50,653 bases of DNA from an uncultured Clostridium sp. (GTDB lineage Bacteria; Bacillota; Clostridia; Clostridiales; Clostridiaceae): assembly GCA_934746785.1 (NCBI GenBank), contig CAKVFO010000004.1, positions 1 through 50,653 on the forward strand, read 5' to 3'. This document shows, piece by piece, positions 1 through 8,492 of this stretch. Position 1 is the stretch's first letter. The number at the start of each line of letters is the position of its first letter. The notes below the pieces were generated by a model that was given only the letters and a program-made list of their open reading frames with translations, did not search any database and had not been told where the DNA came from. A program made the translations under genes and the position numbers.

Positions 1-719
1 TGATAAATAAATATAATAAGTTACTCAACGAAGAAGAATGTGGACTGCATAGAATAGTAAAGACTAAAGAAGAAAAGTTGTCCGGCTATCTTTATAAAGA
101 AGAAAAGCATTTGGACTTAGAAATACCAAAGCTTTTTCATGGTGATAATCTTGTAATGGAACTTACACCAAAAGAGATTCAAGGTTATTTTGAATTTATA
201 AAAAATGCTGAAGGAAAAGTTGGTATTGTAGGTCTTGGACTTGGATATTTAGTTCAGGAACTAGCAAAGAAAAAAGAAGTAACTGAAATTGTTGTTTATG
301 AGATAAGTAGTGAAGTTATTGAAATTTACAAAAAGAATTTTAAAAATAAGAGAAAAGTTAAAATACTTCAGCAAGATGCTTTTAAAGCTGAAAAACAAAA
401 GTTTGATTTTTTCTTTGTTGATATATATAATGAGCAGCTTACAGAAAAGTGTGCTGAAGACTATAAGATATTTACTAAGATTCATGAAATTGAAGAATAT
501 TCTTTCTGGGGAATGGAACATTTCTTACTAAGCTGTAGTTACGAAGAAATAATATGGGTGTTCATACCAGAACTCTGGATGGATATGACTAAAGATCTTT
601 CAAGAGTTTTAAGTGAATCTGGAAATTTACAAAGCTATAAACCTTTAGAACCTCAACTTGTAAGTAATGTTCTAGCAAGGTTTAAAGAAATTTTAAACGA
701 AGGTGAAGAGGACTATTAA
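1..719 (+). CDS. Class I SAM-dependent methyltransferase-like protein, 5'-truncated by window edge
   Basis: The frame is open from base 3 to the stop at 717-719, so the gene begins before the window. A TTG at 78 has no ribosome site and is not the start. The visible part is 238 residues. A Rossmann-type motif (VGIVGLGLGYL) is followed about 24 residues later by an acidic end of strand 2 (VVYEIS) and then by an FDFFFVDIY segment. This order is typical of class I SAM-dependent methyltransferases and spermidine-synthase-like folds. The substrate is unknown. The C-terminal half (WGMEHFLLSC, ELWMDMTKDL) matches nothing I recognise. The next gene is a ruined phage-type lysin, so both may be relics of an old prophage edge, but that is inference. 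Confidence 0.6.
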   Translation, partial: INKYNKLLNEEECGLHRIVKTKEEKLSGYLYKEEKHLDLEIPKLFHGDNLVMELTPKEIQGYFEFIKNAEGKVGIVGLGLGYLVQELAKKKEVTEIVVYEISSEVIEIYKKNFKNKRKVKILQQDAFKAEKQKFDFFFVDIYNEQLTEKCAEDYKIFTKIHEIEEYSFWGMEHFLLSCSYEEIIWVFIPELWMDMTKDLSRVLSESGNLQSYKPLEPQLVSNVLARFKEILNEGEEDY

Positions 720-761
720 TAGTTAAGGACATATAAAATTAAATATCCATTTATTAAAGTT

Positions 762-788
762 AAGGGATTCAACAGTTGAATTCCTTTA
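762..788 (+). terminator. Putative terminator after the methyltransferase-like gene
   Basis: An 11-bp stem (aagggattcaa / ttgaattcctt, one G-T pair) closes a short loop about 45 bases after the stop codon and is followed by a weak T-rich stretch. Confidence 0.45.
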
Positions 789-794
789 TTAGCG

Positions 795-848
795 TTATGC
801 CTCTAAGACTCTAAAGAGTTATAGAACTTTAGAGTCTTAGAGGCATAA
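795..848. repeat. Perfect 22-bp inverted repeat (long hairpin)
   Basis: Arms at 795-816 and 827-848 are exactly complementary and enclose a 10-base loop. The arms contain the core ctctaagactc. On the plus strand a short T tract (ctattttt) follows, so it could act as a terminator, but the stem is longer than any other terminator in the window. It lies between a truncated gene and a pseudogene. Confidence 0.7.
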
Positions 849-947
849 TGCTATTTTTGTATACAAAAGATACCTCTTTGAATATTATGTAATATAAAAA
901 TAATTATATATGACTTAAATAGATAATTGTGTTTAGGAGAAATTTTT

Positions 948-1425
948 ATGTTATATAGAGGAAGCAGTGGTGAAGAGGTAAAGCTATTGCAGTAAAAATT
1001 AATGGTAAAAGGATTTAGCTGTGGAACAGCAGGAGCTGATGGTGTTTTTGGAAAAGCAACCTATGATGCAGTTATATCATTTCAAAGAGTAAATGGACTG
1101 CAGGCAGATGGCATTGTTGGAAATGAAACATGGAACGCCTTGAATAGCAGTAATGGCTCACTTAGAGAAGATGCTTATGATTGGTATAGGTCAAGAGGAC
1201 GGTATAGAGAAAGGCAATCAGGATATATTCCAAAGCCAGGGGATGTAATTCTTTTTCATAATGGAAGGCTGTTTAATCATTCAGGAATAGTAGAACGTGT
1301 AGAGAAAGATATAATATATACTCATTGAAGGCAATGTATCAGATTCAGTATGTAGAGGAATTCACCTTATTTCAGAAACTAAAATACATGGTTATGGAAT
1401 GAATGGAGGAAGTGACAATGAATAA
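948..1425 (+). pseudogene. Degraded endolysin: peptidoglycan-binding domain plus C-terminal CHAP remnant
   Basis: ATG 948 follows an aggaga ribosome site. The product begins MLYRGSSGEEVKLLQ, a typical start of a PG_binding_1 domain, but codon 16 is TAA (993-995) where a one-base change from CAA would restore Gln. Reading continues through the rest of the binding domain (GVFGKATYDAVISFQ, GIVGNETWNAL). It then runs directly into what looks like the end of a CHAP amidase/endopeptidase (YIPKPGDVILFHN, NHSGIVERVE). The N-terminal catalytic half of CHAP appears deleted. Near 1323-1326 the frame shifts by one base: the plus-one frame continues IEGNVSDSVCRGIHL to a stop at 1423-1425. With one stop, one frameshift and one probable internal deletion, no active lysin can be made. 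It probably derives from a prophage or an autolysin. Confidence 0.8.
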
Positions 1426-1449
1426 TATTCTCTAGAATAAGAGAGTAAA

Positions 1450-1483
1450 AGAATAAAAGAAGGAGTGTCGTTGAGACACTCCT
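1450..1483 (-). terminator. leuS terminator
   Basis: Perfect 9-bp stem (aggagtgtc at 1461-1469, gacactcct at 1475-1483). Read on the minus strand it is followed by TTCTTTTATTCTTTT. It lies 13 bases after the leuS stop codon. Confidence 0.8.
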
Positions 1484-1495
1484 ATAATAGAACTA

Positions 1496-3943
1496 TTATT
1501 TAACAACTATATTAACAAGTCTTCCTTTGATAACAATAACTTTAACGATATTCTTACCTTCAGTAGCAGCTTTAATATGTTCATCTTCTAAAGCAGCTGC
1601 TTTAATTCCTTCTTCATCTAATCCAGAAGGGATGTTAATTCTGTTCTTAATCTTACCATTAACTTGGATAGCTATTTCAACTTCATCTTTAACTAATGCG
1701 CTGGCATCAAATTCAGGCCATTTTTCATTAAATACTGTTGAAGTATTTCCAAGTAAACTCCATTGTTCTTCTGAGAAGTGAGGAGCAAATGGTGCAAGAA
1801 GTTTAATAAAGTCAACACAAGTTTCTTTTAAGAATTCAAGGTTTAAGTTATCGCCTTGAGTGTATTTAGAAAGTGCATTAACAAATTCCATCATTCTTGC
1901 AATAGCAGTGTTAAATTGCATCTTATCTGCATCTTCAGAAACACCCTTAATAGCGGTATGTCTCCAGAAGTTTAATTCTTTTTCTTCTTTATCAATTGTA
2001 GTTTTGCCTTTTCCTGATTTAATCTTTTCATTAGCAGTTTCAAGAGTTCTTTCTATTCTGTCTATAAATCTAGCAACAGACTTAACTCCATCATCACTCC
2101 AAGCTCCACCTTCAGTGTAAGCAAAACCAAACATTAAGTAAACTCTAAATACATCTGAACCATATTCAGCTATGATATCGTCTGGTGCGATAGTATTCCC
2201 TTTAGACTTACTCATCTTTTGTCCGTCTGGTCCTAAGATAAGCCCTTGGTGAGTAAGAGAAGTAAATGGTTCATCAAATTTTAAGTAACCCATATCTCTT
2301 AATGCCTTAGTTATGAATCTTGCATAAAGAAGATGCATGCAGGCATGTTCTGGTCCTCCAACGTACTTATCTACTGGAAGCATCTTATTAATCTTTTCAG
2401 GATCAAATGCCATATCCTTATTCTTGTTATCAGGATATCTTAAGTAATACCATGATGAACATACGAATGTATCAAGAGTATCACATTCTCTCTTAGCTGG
2501 TTTACCACAGTGAGGACAAGTCGTATTTACAAATTCATCACATTTAGCAAGTGGTGATTTTCCATCTGGAGCAAATTCAACATTGTATGGTAATTCAACT
2601 GGAAGATCTTTTTCAGGTACTGGAACAACACCACAATCATCACAGTAAACAACTGGGATTGGAGCTCCCCAATATCTTTGTCTTGAAACTAACCAGTCTC
2701 TTAATCTAAAGTTAACCTTCTTGCTTCCTAAGTTGTTTTCAGCTAGCTTTTCAACTATTTTTTCTTTAGCTTCAGCAGTAGTTAAACCATCAAATTCACC
2801 TGAGTTAACAAGTATACCATGTTCACAGTAAGGAAGTTCAACTTCTTCACCTTTCTTATTAGTTATAACTCTTTCAATTGGTAAGTTAAACTTAGTAGCA
2901 AAAGCAAAATCTCTTTCATCATGAGCAGGAACTGCCATAACAGCACCAGTACCATATGATGCAAGTACATAGTCAGAAACCCATATTGGAACTTCGCGTC
3001 CGTTAATTGGATTTATAGCATATGAACCAGTAAATACTCCTGTCTTTTCTTTAGAAATAGATTGTCTTTCTATTTCAGATTGTTTTGCAGCAGCTTCTTT
3101 GTAATCTTCAATAGCTTGCTTGTTTTCAGCAGTAGTTAACTTTTCTACTAATTTATTTTCAGGTGCTAAAACAACATATGTAACACCATTTAAAGTATCA
3201 ACTCTTGTAGTAAATACATTAAAACTTAAGTCAGAATCTTTTACTTTGAAAGTAACTTCAGCGCCTGTAGATCTACCAATCCAGTGTTTTTGCATGGCAA
3301 CAGTTTTTTCTGGCCAGTCTAAAGTATCTAATTTATCTAATAATTCATCAGCATAATCAGTTATTTTAAAGAACCATTGAGTAAGCTCTTTCTTAGTAAC
3401 TTCAGTTCCACATCTTTCACATTCACCTTCAACAACTTGTTCGTTAGCAAGAACTGTGTTACATGATGGACACCAGTTAACAGGAGCTTTCTTTCTGTAA
3501 GCTAATCCATGTTTGTATAATTGTAAGAATAACCATTGAGTCCATTTATAATAATCAGGATCACAAGTTATAACTTCATTTTCCCAGTTAAACATAGCTC
3601 CCATAGATTTTAATTGCTTTTCCATTGTTTCAATGTTCTTATAAGTAGAGTCTTTTGGATGAATACCAGTTTTTATAGCATAGTTTTCTGCAGGTAGTCC
3701 AAAAGCATCAAATCCCATTGGTTGAAATACATTGTATCCTTGCATTCTCTTAAGTCTTGCCCATGAATCAACTGGAGCATAGTTAAACCAATGTCCTGCA
3801 TGAAGTTTAGCTCCTGATGGGTATGAGAACATTTCAAGAGTATAAAGTTTTTTGTCTAAGTTATCTGGATTGAATTTGTAAGTATCATTTTCTTCCCAGA
3901 TTTTTTGCCACTTCTCATCAATAGAAGTTCCGTAGTTTCCCAT
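1496..3943 (-). CDS. leuS: Leucyl-tRNA synthetase
   Basis: Charges tRNA-Leu with leucine using ATP in the cytoplasm. The 815 residues fit the bacterial class Ia family. The HIGH-type motif appears as HAGH (residues 48-51) and the KMSKS loop is exact (about 574-578). Two zinc-ribbon-like cysteine sets are visible: CPSC with CERC near 158-178, and CDDC with CPHC within the later inserts. The CP1 editing domain lies between them (roughly 220-415), with the T-rich segment VFTTRVDTLNG. The anticodon-binding and C-terminal domains complete the protein (ending GRLVNIVVK). ATG at 3943 is preceded by aggagga. It is transcribed alone behind a T-box leader, so expression should rise when uncharged tRNA-Leu accumulates. 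Confidence 0.97.
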   Translation of the reverse strand: MGNYGTSIDEKWQKIWEENDTYKFNPDNLDKKLYTLEMFSYPSGAKLHAGHWFNYAPVDSWARLKRMQGYNVFQPMGFDAFGLPAENYAIKTGIHPKDSTYKNIETMEKQLKSMGAMFNWENEVITCDPDYYKWTQWLFLQLYKHGLAYRKKAPVNWCPSCNTVLANEQVVEGECERCGTEVTKKELTQWFFKITDYADELLDKLDTLDWPEKTVAMQKHWIGRSTGAEVTFKVKDSDLSFNVFTTRVDTLNGVTYVVLAPENKLVEKLTTAENKQAIEDYKEAAAKQSEIERQSISKEKTGVFTGSYAINPINGREVPIWVSDYVLASYGTGAVMAVPAHDERDFAFATKFNLPIERVITNKKGEEVELPYCEHGILVNSGEFDGLTTAEAKEKIVEKLAENNLGSKKVNFRLRDWLVSRQRYWGAPIPVVYCDDCGVVPVPEKDLPVELPYNVEFAPDGKSPLAKCDEFVNTTCPHCGKPAKRECDTLDTFVCSSWYYLRYPDNKNKDMAFDPEKINKMLPVDKYVGGPEHACMHLLYARFITKALRDMGYLKFDEPFTSLTHQGLILGPDGQKMSKSKGNTIAPDDIIAEYGSDVFRVYLMFGFAYTEGGAWSDDGVKSVARFIDRIERTLETANEKIKSGKGKTTIDKEEKELNFWRHTAIKGVSEDADKMQFNTAIARMMEFVNALSKYTQGDNLNLEFLKETCVDFIKLLAPFAPHFSEEQWSLLGNTSTVFNEKWPEFDASALVKDEVEIAIQVNGKIKNRINIPSGLDEEGIKAAALEDEHIKAATEGKNIVKVIVIKGRLVNIVVK

Positions 3944-3975
3944 AATATATCCTCCTAAATATTAAAATATAGATA

Positions 3976-4227
3976 ATAAAAAAAACCTTCCATCTCTAAT
4001 TCAAGAGACGAAAGGTGAATTATTTCCGTGGTACCACTCTTATTAGGATAAAAATTTATCCTCACTCAAAAACTATAACGGGTATATCCGTACCTGCTTC
4101 TAAACAGGTAAGCTCATAGACAAGTTCCCATAATTTTAACGTCACCTTACACCAGCCGATAACTCTCTAAAGATAAAATATTACAGTACTACTTCTAATC
4201 TAAGCCAATATATAATTATTAACAATA
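3976..4227 (-). promoter_or_regulatory. T-box leader of leuS
   Basis: On the minus strand the conserved T-box antiterminator sequence agagtggtaccacgg (4026-4040) is followed by a 13-bp terminator stem (4004-4016 with 3985-3997) and eight T residues. Upstream lie an AGTA element near the base of stem I and, opposite it, a segment containing AACUUG (4121-4126). This offers CUU or UUG, both leucine codons, as specifier. The layout is that of a tRNA-sensing transcription-attenuation leader. Which triplet is the specifier was not settled. Confidence 0.9.
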
Positions 4228-4233
4228 TAAGTA

Positions 4234-4262
4234 ATTATATAAGTTTAAATAATTAAAGTCAA
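4234..4262 (-). promoter_or_regulatory. leuS sigma-A type promoter
   Basis: Minus-strand TTGACT (4262-4257) and TATAAT (4239-4234) are separated by 17 bases. This places the transcript start near 4227, just before the T-box leader. Confidence 0.65.
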
Positions 4263-4271
4263 CAATAACTA

Positions 4272-5600
4272 TTATTTATCTTGAAGCTTTTTATAAACAT
4301 AAAAAGGTATTCCCATAAGCATTAATATAAATACCCACATAGCAGATTCTGCACCAGAACCATAAATTATATATATTGCATAGAAAAATGCTAATAAAGA
4401 GAAGAAGCTATGTTTAAGAAATTGAATTAAACTTAATTTTTTACCTTCTTTATATGTAAGAATTATTTCTGCACAAGCACTGAAAGCATAAGCAGGAATA
4501 AAGGATAATGTAGCTAAATTTATCATAAAATTAAAAGCATCTGTCAAGTTAGATACATAATTAAGTATCATTAATAAATTAGTACATAAACTTGAAATTA
4601 TAAGTGCAGTAACTGGTGTCTTGTATTTAGGATGAACAGTAGCGAAGAATTTAGGAAATAATCCATCTTCACCAGCAGCATAAGCAGCTCTTCCTGTAGT
4701 TAATATCCATCCACTAGCAGCACCAGCAGCAGAAATTATAATTCCAAGAGAGATAAAACTTCCTCCCCAAGAAGCGTTAGTAATATTATTAATTATATCG
4801 GCTAAAGGAGCATCTGATGCAGCTAATGCATCTTGAGGTAAACCTCCCATAGATAAAACTGATAGAATTATATATATAACAGAAGCTAAAACTGTTCCAA
4901 GAATAGTACTCTTCTTAATATTTTTTTCAGGATTTTTTATTTCACCTGCAGATATAGAAGCACTTTCAAGTCCGATAAAAGACCAAAGAGTTATAGCTAT
5001 AGCATTAGGTAATGTGCCAAACCCAGTAACTTCATTTGAAGAGTAAGTTGTTAAGTATTCAGGTTTAAAACCGTAAATAGCAATAACAGCAAAAACTAAA
5101 ATGACTGCAAGTTTAAGTGTAGTAGTTATCTGCCCAATAATACCAGCCTTTTTTACACCCGCTAAATTTATTAATGTAACTATCCATAAAAATGCAGAGG
5201 CTATTACAAAAGATAGAGCATTATTATCAGATAGGACAGGGAAAAAGTAAGTTAAGTACCTCATTATTGCAGTTATAATAGCTGAGTTACCTATCCATGA
5301 TCCTATCCAAAAAGTCCAAGCTATTAAGAAACCAGTGAATTCACCAAAAGCTTTTTGAGTGTAAACAATGGGGCCTCCGGTTTCTGGATATCTTGAACCA
5401 AGATTAGCAAAGCTAAGAGCTAAAAGCAGTGATCCTATTCCAGTTATAACCCATGCAATAATTGTTGTTAATGGATTTGCAGCCTGAGCAAGACTTTGAG
5501 GCGCTGTAAATATACCAGAACCAATCATGTTTCCTACAACAATAGCAGTAGCAGCTGAAAGACTAAGTTCACGTTTTAAATTGTTATCAGTATCTTTCAT
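4272..5600 (-). CDS. APC-family amino acid permease
   Basis: A 442-residue integral membrane protein with about 12 hydrophobic segments, the size usual for the amino acid-polyamine-organocation family. The unwound first helix carries the family motif VGNMIGSGIF (residues 22-31), the substrate-carboxylate-binding loop in AdiC-like transporters. The segment ALSFANLGSRYPETGGPIVY continues the typical helix 2 region, and helix 6 carries LWSFIGLESAS. It resembles the basic amino acid/polyamine antiporter branch, but the substrate cannot be read from sequence. It stands alone between leuS and the rubrerythrin gene, with ATG 5600 behind aaggag. Arginine, ornithine or an aromatic amino acid would all be plausible cargo. 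Confidence 0.85.
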   Translation of the reverse strand: MKDTDNNLKRELSLSAATAIVVGNMIGSGIFTAPQSLAQAANPLTTIIAWVITGIGSLLLALSFANLGSRYPETGGPIVYTQKAFGEFTGFLIAWTFWIGSWIGNSAIITAIMRYLTYFFPVLSDNNALSFVIASAFLWIVTLINLAGVKKAGIIGQITTTLKLAVILVFAVIAIYGFKPEYLTTYSSNEVTGFGTLPNAIAITLWSFIGLESASISAGEIKNPEKNIKKSTILGTVLASVIYIILSVLSMGGLPQDALAASDAPLADIINNITNASWGGSFISLGIIISAAGAASGWILTTGRAAYAAGEDGLFPKFFATVHPKYKTPVTALIISSLCTNLLMILNYVSNLTDAFNFMINLATLSFIPAYAFSACAEIILTYKEGKKLSLIQFLKHSFFSLLAFFYAIYIIYGSGAESAMWVFILMLMGIPFYVYKKLQDK

Positions 5601-5634
5601 GTGTTTTCTCCTTAGTTAAAATAAATTACAGTTA

Positions 5635-5664
5635 ATTATAAAGTATAAATAATATTAAATACAA
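5635..5664 (-). promoter_or_regulatory. Promoter of the APC permease
   Basis: Minus-strand TTGTAT (5664-5659), 18-base spacer and TATAAT (5640-5635), about 35 bases before the start codon. Confidence 0.5.
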
Positions 5665-5790
5665 ATTTTCTGTCTAAAAAAATAAAAAATTACAATTATA
5701 TATAATTTAGTGTGATTACTTAATAAAGAAATATACATTATTATATAAAATTAAGAAAGAAAAAATAGATGAACTATTAATAAAAAATAC

Positions 5791-5819
5791 TTTACAACTA
5801 ATAATAATTATTATATAAT
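5791..5819 (+). promoter_or_regulatory. Reverse rubrerythrin promoter with palindromic operator in the spacer
   Basis: TTTACA (5791-5796), exactly 17 bases, then TATAAT (5814-5819). The spacer and first base of the -10 form the perfect palindrome ATAATAATTATTAT (5801-5814). Clostridial rubrerythrins are known PerR targets and PerR/Fur boxes are AT-rich palindromes of similar look (TTATAATnATTATAA). This site does not match that consensus exactly, so PerR control is a suggestion. Confidence 0.55.
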
Positions 5820-5896
5820 ACTTTTTGTAGTGAGAACGCGAATTGATAAACTAATAAATTTAGATAAGTTTATTTTGTATAGGGAGGATTTATAGT

Positions 5897-6445
5897 ATGA
5901 AGAAGTTTGTTTGTACAGTATGTGGATATGTTCATGAAGGAGAAACTGCACCAGAAAAGTGTCCAACTTGTGGAGTAGGAACTGAAAAGTTTGTTTTACA
6001 AACAGAAGGTCAAAGAACTTGGGCTTGTGAACATACAGTAGGAGTAGCTCAAGGAGCACCTGAAGATATAATGGCAGATTTAAAAGCTAACTTTGAAGGG
6101 GAATGCTGTGAAGTAGGTATGTACTTAGCAATGGCTAGAGTTGCTCATAGAGAAGGTTATCCAGAAATTGGATTATACTGGGAAAAAGCTGCATTTGAAG
6201 AAGCAGAACACGCTTCAAAATTTGCTGAATTATTAGGAGAAGTAGTAACAGATTCAACTAAGAAGAACTTAGAAATGAGAGTAGAAGCAGAAAATGGAGC
6301 TACAGCTGGTAAATTTGACTTAGCTAAGAGAGCTAAAGAATTAAATTTAGATGCTATTCATGATACAGTTCATGAAATGGCTAAAGATGAAGCAAGACAC
6401 GGAAGAGCATTTGAAGGATTATTAAATAGATATTTTGGTAAATAA
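5897..6445 (+). CDS. Reverse rubrerythrin (N-terminal rubredoxin domain)
   Basis: A non-heme iron peroxidase that uses NADH-derived electrons to remove hydrogen peroxide and oxygen in anaerobes. The domain order is reversed relative to classical rubrerythrin. The rubredoxin iron site comes first (Cys6/Cys9 and Cys22/Cys25), followed by a four-helix diiron domain with ligands in the motifs FEGE (about 66-69), EEAEH (101-105) and DEARH (164-168). The length of 182 residues is normal for the clostridial reverse type. The ribosome site ggagga is well placed before ATG 5897, and codon usage suggests high expression. It forms a single-gene transcript between its own promoter and a strong terminator. 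A classical rubrerythrin is encoded at 49386. Confidence 0.93.
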   Translation: MKKFVCTVCGYVHEGETAPEKCPTCGVGTEKFVLQTEGQRTWACEHTVGVAQGAPEDIMADLKANFEGECCEVGMYLAMARVAHREGYPEIGLYWEKAAFEEAEHASKFAELLGEVVTDSTKKNLEMRVEAENGATAGKFDLAKRAKELNLDAIHDTVHEMAKDEARHGRAFEGLLNRYFGK

Positions 6446-6463
6446 TTAAGTTTATATATGTTT

Positions 6464-6502
6464 ATAACTGCGCTGTAATATTGTGGCGCAGTTATTTTTT
6501 TT
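6464..6502 (+). terminator. Terminator after reverse rubrerythrin
   Basis: Perfect 10-bp stem ataactgcgc / gcgcagttat (6464-6473, 6486-6495) followed by an eight-base T tract. Confidence 0.9.
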
Positions 6503-6577
6503 ATAAAATATATTCAAATTGATGAAACTTAAGATATAATTATATTTATATATAACATATGGAGGAAAGTTCTATAG

Positions 6578-8011
6578 ATGAGGTTTTTATTGATAGTTGC
6601 ATTAGTTATAATAATAGCAAATATTTTTCTTTCATTGTCACTAATTTTTATTGAAAGAAAAGATCCAACAACTACATGGGCATGGCTAATAGTAATGATA
6701 ATGCTTCCTGGAATTGGATTTATAATTTATCTTTTGTTTGGTCAAAATTTAAGTAGGGAAAAACTTTTTAGAGAGAAGACTAGAACGGATGCAGAAAAGA
6801 GAAAGGAACTTTCTAATAGCTTTTTTAAAACTCAAAAAGGTCAGCAGACGTCAGAAGAATATTGGGATCTTATAAGAATGAATTATAACTATTGTGATGC
6901 AAAGTATACAGTTGGTAATTCAGTAGATATTTTTTATGATGGTGAATCAAAGTTTGAACAGCTTATATATGATTTAGAACATGCAAAGAAATTTATACAT
7001 GTTCAGTATTATATATTCAAGAGAGATATTATTGGTAAAAAGATAATTAAAATTCTAGAAAAGAAGGCATCTGAAGGTGTAGAGGTAAGGTTTTTAGTAG
7101 ATAGTATGGGTTCATATACTATTACTAAAAGATTAATGAAGAAATTAATAAATAATGGAGGAAAATTTGAAATATTTTTTCCAGGAATACTTCCACATAT
7201 AAATACACGTATAAATTATAGAAATCATAGAAAAATAGTAGTTATAGATGGTAAGTATGGGTATACAGGTGGATTTAATGTTGGTAAAGAATACATTAAT
7301 CAAGATAAGAAAATAGGTTTTTGGAGAGATACCCATATAAGAATAAGAGGTGAATCAGTAAATGATTTATCAGAAAGATTTTTACTTGATTGGTGTTATG
7401 CTTCAGGTGAAGAAATAGATGATTTTAGTAAGTATTACCCTAAGAAAATATATGAAGATGGAGATATAGGGATACAAATAGTGACTAGTGGTCCAGATCA
7501 TGATGAAGAATATATTAAGCATGCGTATTTAAAGATGATAAATAATGCTAAGAAGTCAGTATATTTAGAAACACCATATTTTGTACCAGATGAACCAATT
7601 TTAGAAGCATTAAAATTATCAGCATTATCAGGAGTAGATGTGAAAATTATAATACCAGGAAATCCAGATCATGTATTTATGAAGTGGGCAGCAAGTGCTT
7701 ATATTGGAGGACTTTTAAATGCAGGAGCAAAAGTTTTTTATTACAATAAAGGATTTATTCATGCTAAAACAATAGTTGCTGATGGTGAGGTTTCAACCAT
7801 AGGAACTGCTAATATGGATATAAGAAGTTTTAAATTGAATTTTGAAGTAAATGCATTTATATATGATGAGAAAGTTGCAAAGAGTATGGAAGAACAATTC
7901 TTTGATGATATTTCAAATTCAAGCGAAGTTACAAAGGAAATTCATAATAATAGAAGCAGAAGAATGAGAATAAAGGAATCTTTGATAAGATTACTGTCAC
8001 CTATATTGTAA
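6578..8011 (+). CDS. cls: Cardiolipin synthase (phospholipase D family)
   Basis: Joins two phosphatidylglycerol molecules into cardiolipin and glycerol at the membrane. Two N-terminal transmembrane helices (about 1-22 and 33-53, PLD nuclease N-terminal type) precede two HKD motifs. The first is HRKIVVID (His217, Lys219, Asp224) and the second HAKTIVAD (His395, Lys397, Asp402), each followed by the usual G-x-x-N or A-N-x-D-x-R-S element (GGFNVG; TANMDIRSF). The length of 477 residues is normal for bacterial Cls. ATG 6578 follows ggaggaaag. It ends with a basic tail (RSRRMRIKES). It appears monocistronic or shared with the small membrane ORF downstream. Confidence 0.95.
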   Translation: MRFLLIVALVIIIANIFLSLSLIFIERKDPTTTWAWLIVMIMLPGIGFIIYLLFGQNLSREKLFREKTRTDAEKRKELSNSFFKTQKGQQTSEEYWDLIRMNYNYCDAKYTVGNSVDIFYDGESKFEQLIYDLEHAKKFIHVQYYIFKRDIIGKKIIKILEKKASEGVEVRFLVDSMGSYTITKRLMKKLINNGGKFEIFFPGILPHINTRINYRNHRKIVVIDGKYGYTGGFNVGKEYINQDKKIGFWRDTHIRIRGESVNDLSERFLLDWCYASGEEIDDFSKYYPKKIYEDGDIGIQIVTSGPDHDEEYIKHAYLKMINNAKKSVYLETPYFVPDEPILEALKLSALSGVDVKIIIPGNPDHVFMKWAASAYIGGLLNAGAKVFYYNKGFIHAKTIVADGEVSTIGTANMDIRSFKLNFEVNAFIYDEKVAKSMEEQFFDDISNSSEVTKEIHNNRSRRMRIKESLIRLLSPIL

Positions 8012-8183
8012 ATGAAAATGCTATTATGTGGAGATGGTTATTTATCATATAAACAATATAATAATAAAATGATGCATGTGATATCAGTTTGTTAAAAAAT
8101 AAAATTAAGTTAAATATATTGACAGGTTTAGATGATTTGGTATAATAGTAAAAAAAGGAAGTTGAAATTTGGAGGAGCATTTG

Positions 8184-8315
8184 ATGAAAGGAATTATGGA
8201 ACTTATATTAGCAAAATTTTATAGCTTTTTTTATTTTACTTTCTGGGGCTTTTATTTTAGCGCTGGCTATTTGTTTTGCAAAAAAGAGAATAATTCATTT
8301 CTAATGAGTGCATAA
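8184..8315 (+). CDS. Small hydrophobic membrane peptide, 43 residues
   Basis: A short ORF with a good ribosome site (ggagga at 8171-8176) eight bases before ATG 8184. The product has a polar, Met/Lys N-terminus, one long aromatic-rich membrane segment (about residues 11-33, very Phe/Tyr-rich) and a charged end beginning CKKENN. It is followed 56 bases later by a strong terminator, so it has the layout of a genuine transcript unit. I recognise no family. Small single-pass proteins of this kind include type I toxins and regulatory peptides, but nothing here shows which. No antisense RNA promoter was identified. Confidence 0.5.
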   Translation: MKGIMELILAKFYSFFYFTFWGFYFSAGYLFCKKENNSFLMSA

Positions 8316-8371
8316 GTGTATAGATTTTTTCAAAAGGATAATAAATCTTGATTGATTAATATGATTATTGA

Positions 8372-8400
8372 AGAGAACTCATTAGAGAGTTCTCTTTTTT
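8372..8400 (+). terminator. Terminator before the aro operon
   Basis: Perfect 9-bp stem agagaactc / gagttctct (8372-8380, 8387-8395), six-base loop, T6 tract. Confidence 0.9.
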
Positions 8401-8402
8401 AA

Positions 8403-8472
8403 ACGTATAGGATATTTAAAACTTTCTTTAAGAATGAATATTGATTATTATTGGTTTATAGGTATGTAAGTC
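8403..8472 (+). repeat. Dispersed 70-bp element, copy A
   Basis: It aligns without gaps to 50577-50646 at 54 of 70 positions. Both ends are identical (acgtatagga and tatgtaagtc) and the changes are concentrated between positions 28 and 60. It starts three bases after a terminator and lies 62 bases before aroB. Positions 39-44 and 61-66 (TTGATT, 16 bases, TATGTA) could also be a promoter for the aro operon. Confidence 0.7.
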
Positions 8473-8492
8473 ATTAAATATGTCAAAAATAA

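Noticed and set aside
1002..1328. Intact 108-residue protein from the internal ATG at 1002
   Set aside because: No ribosome site at 1002, and homology-like sequence continues before it and, in another frame, after it; this is a fragment of the pseudogene.
5811..6059. Minus-strand open frame over the rubrerythrin start
   Set aside because: Overlaps the promoter and rubredoxin domain of a clear gene; no ribosome site.
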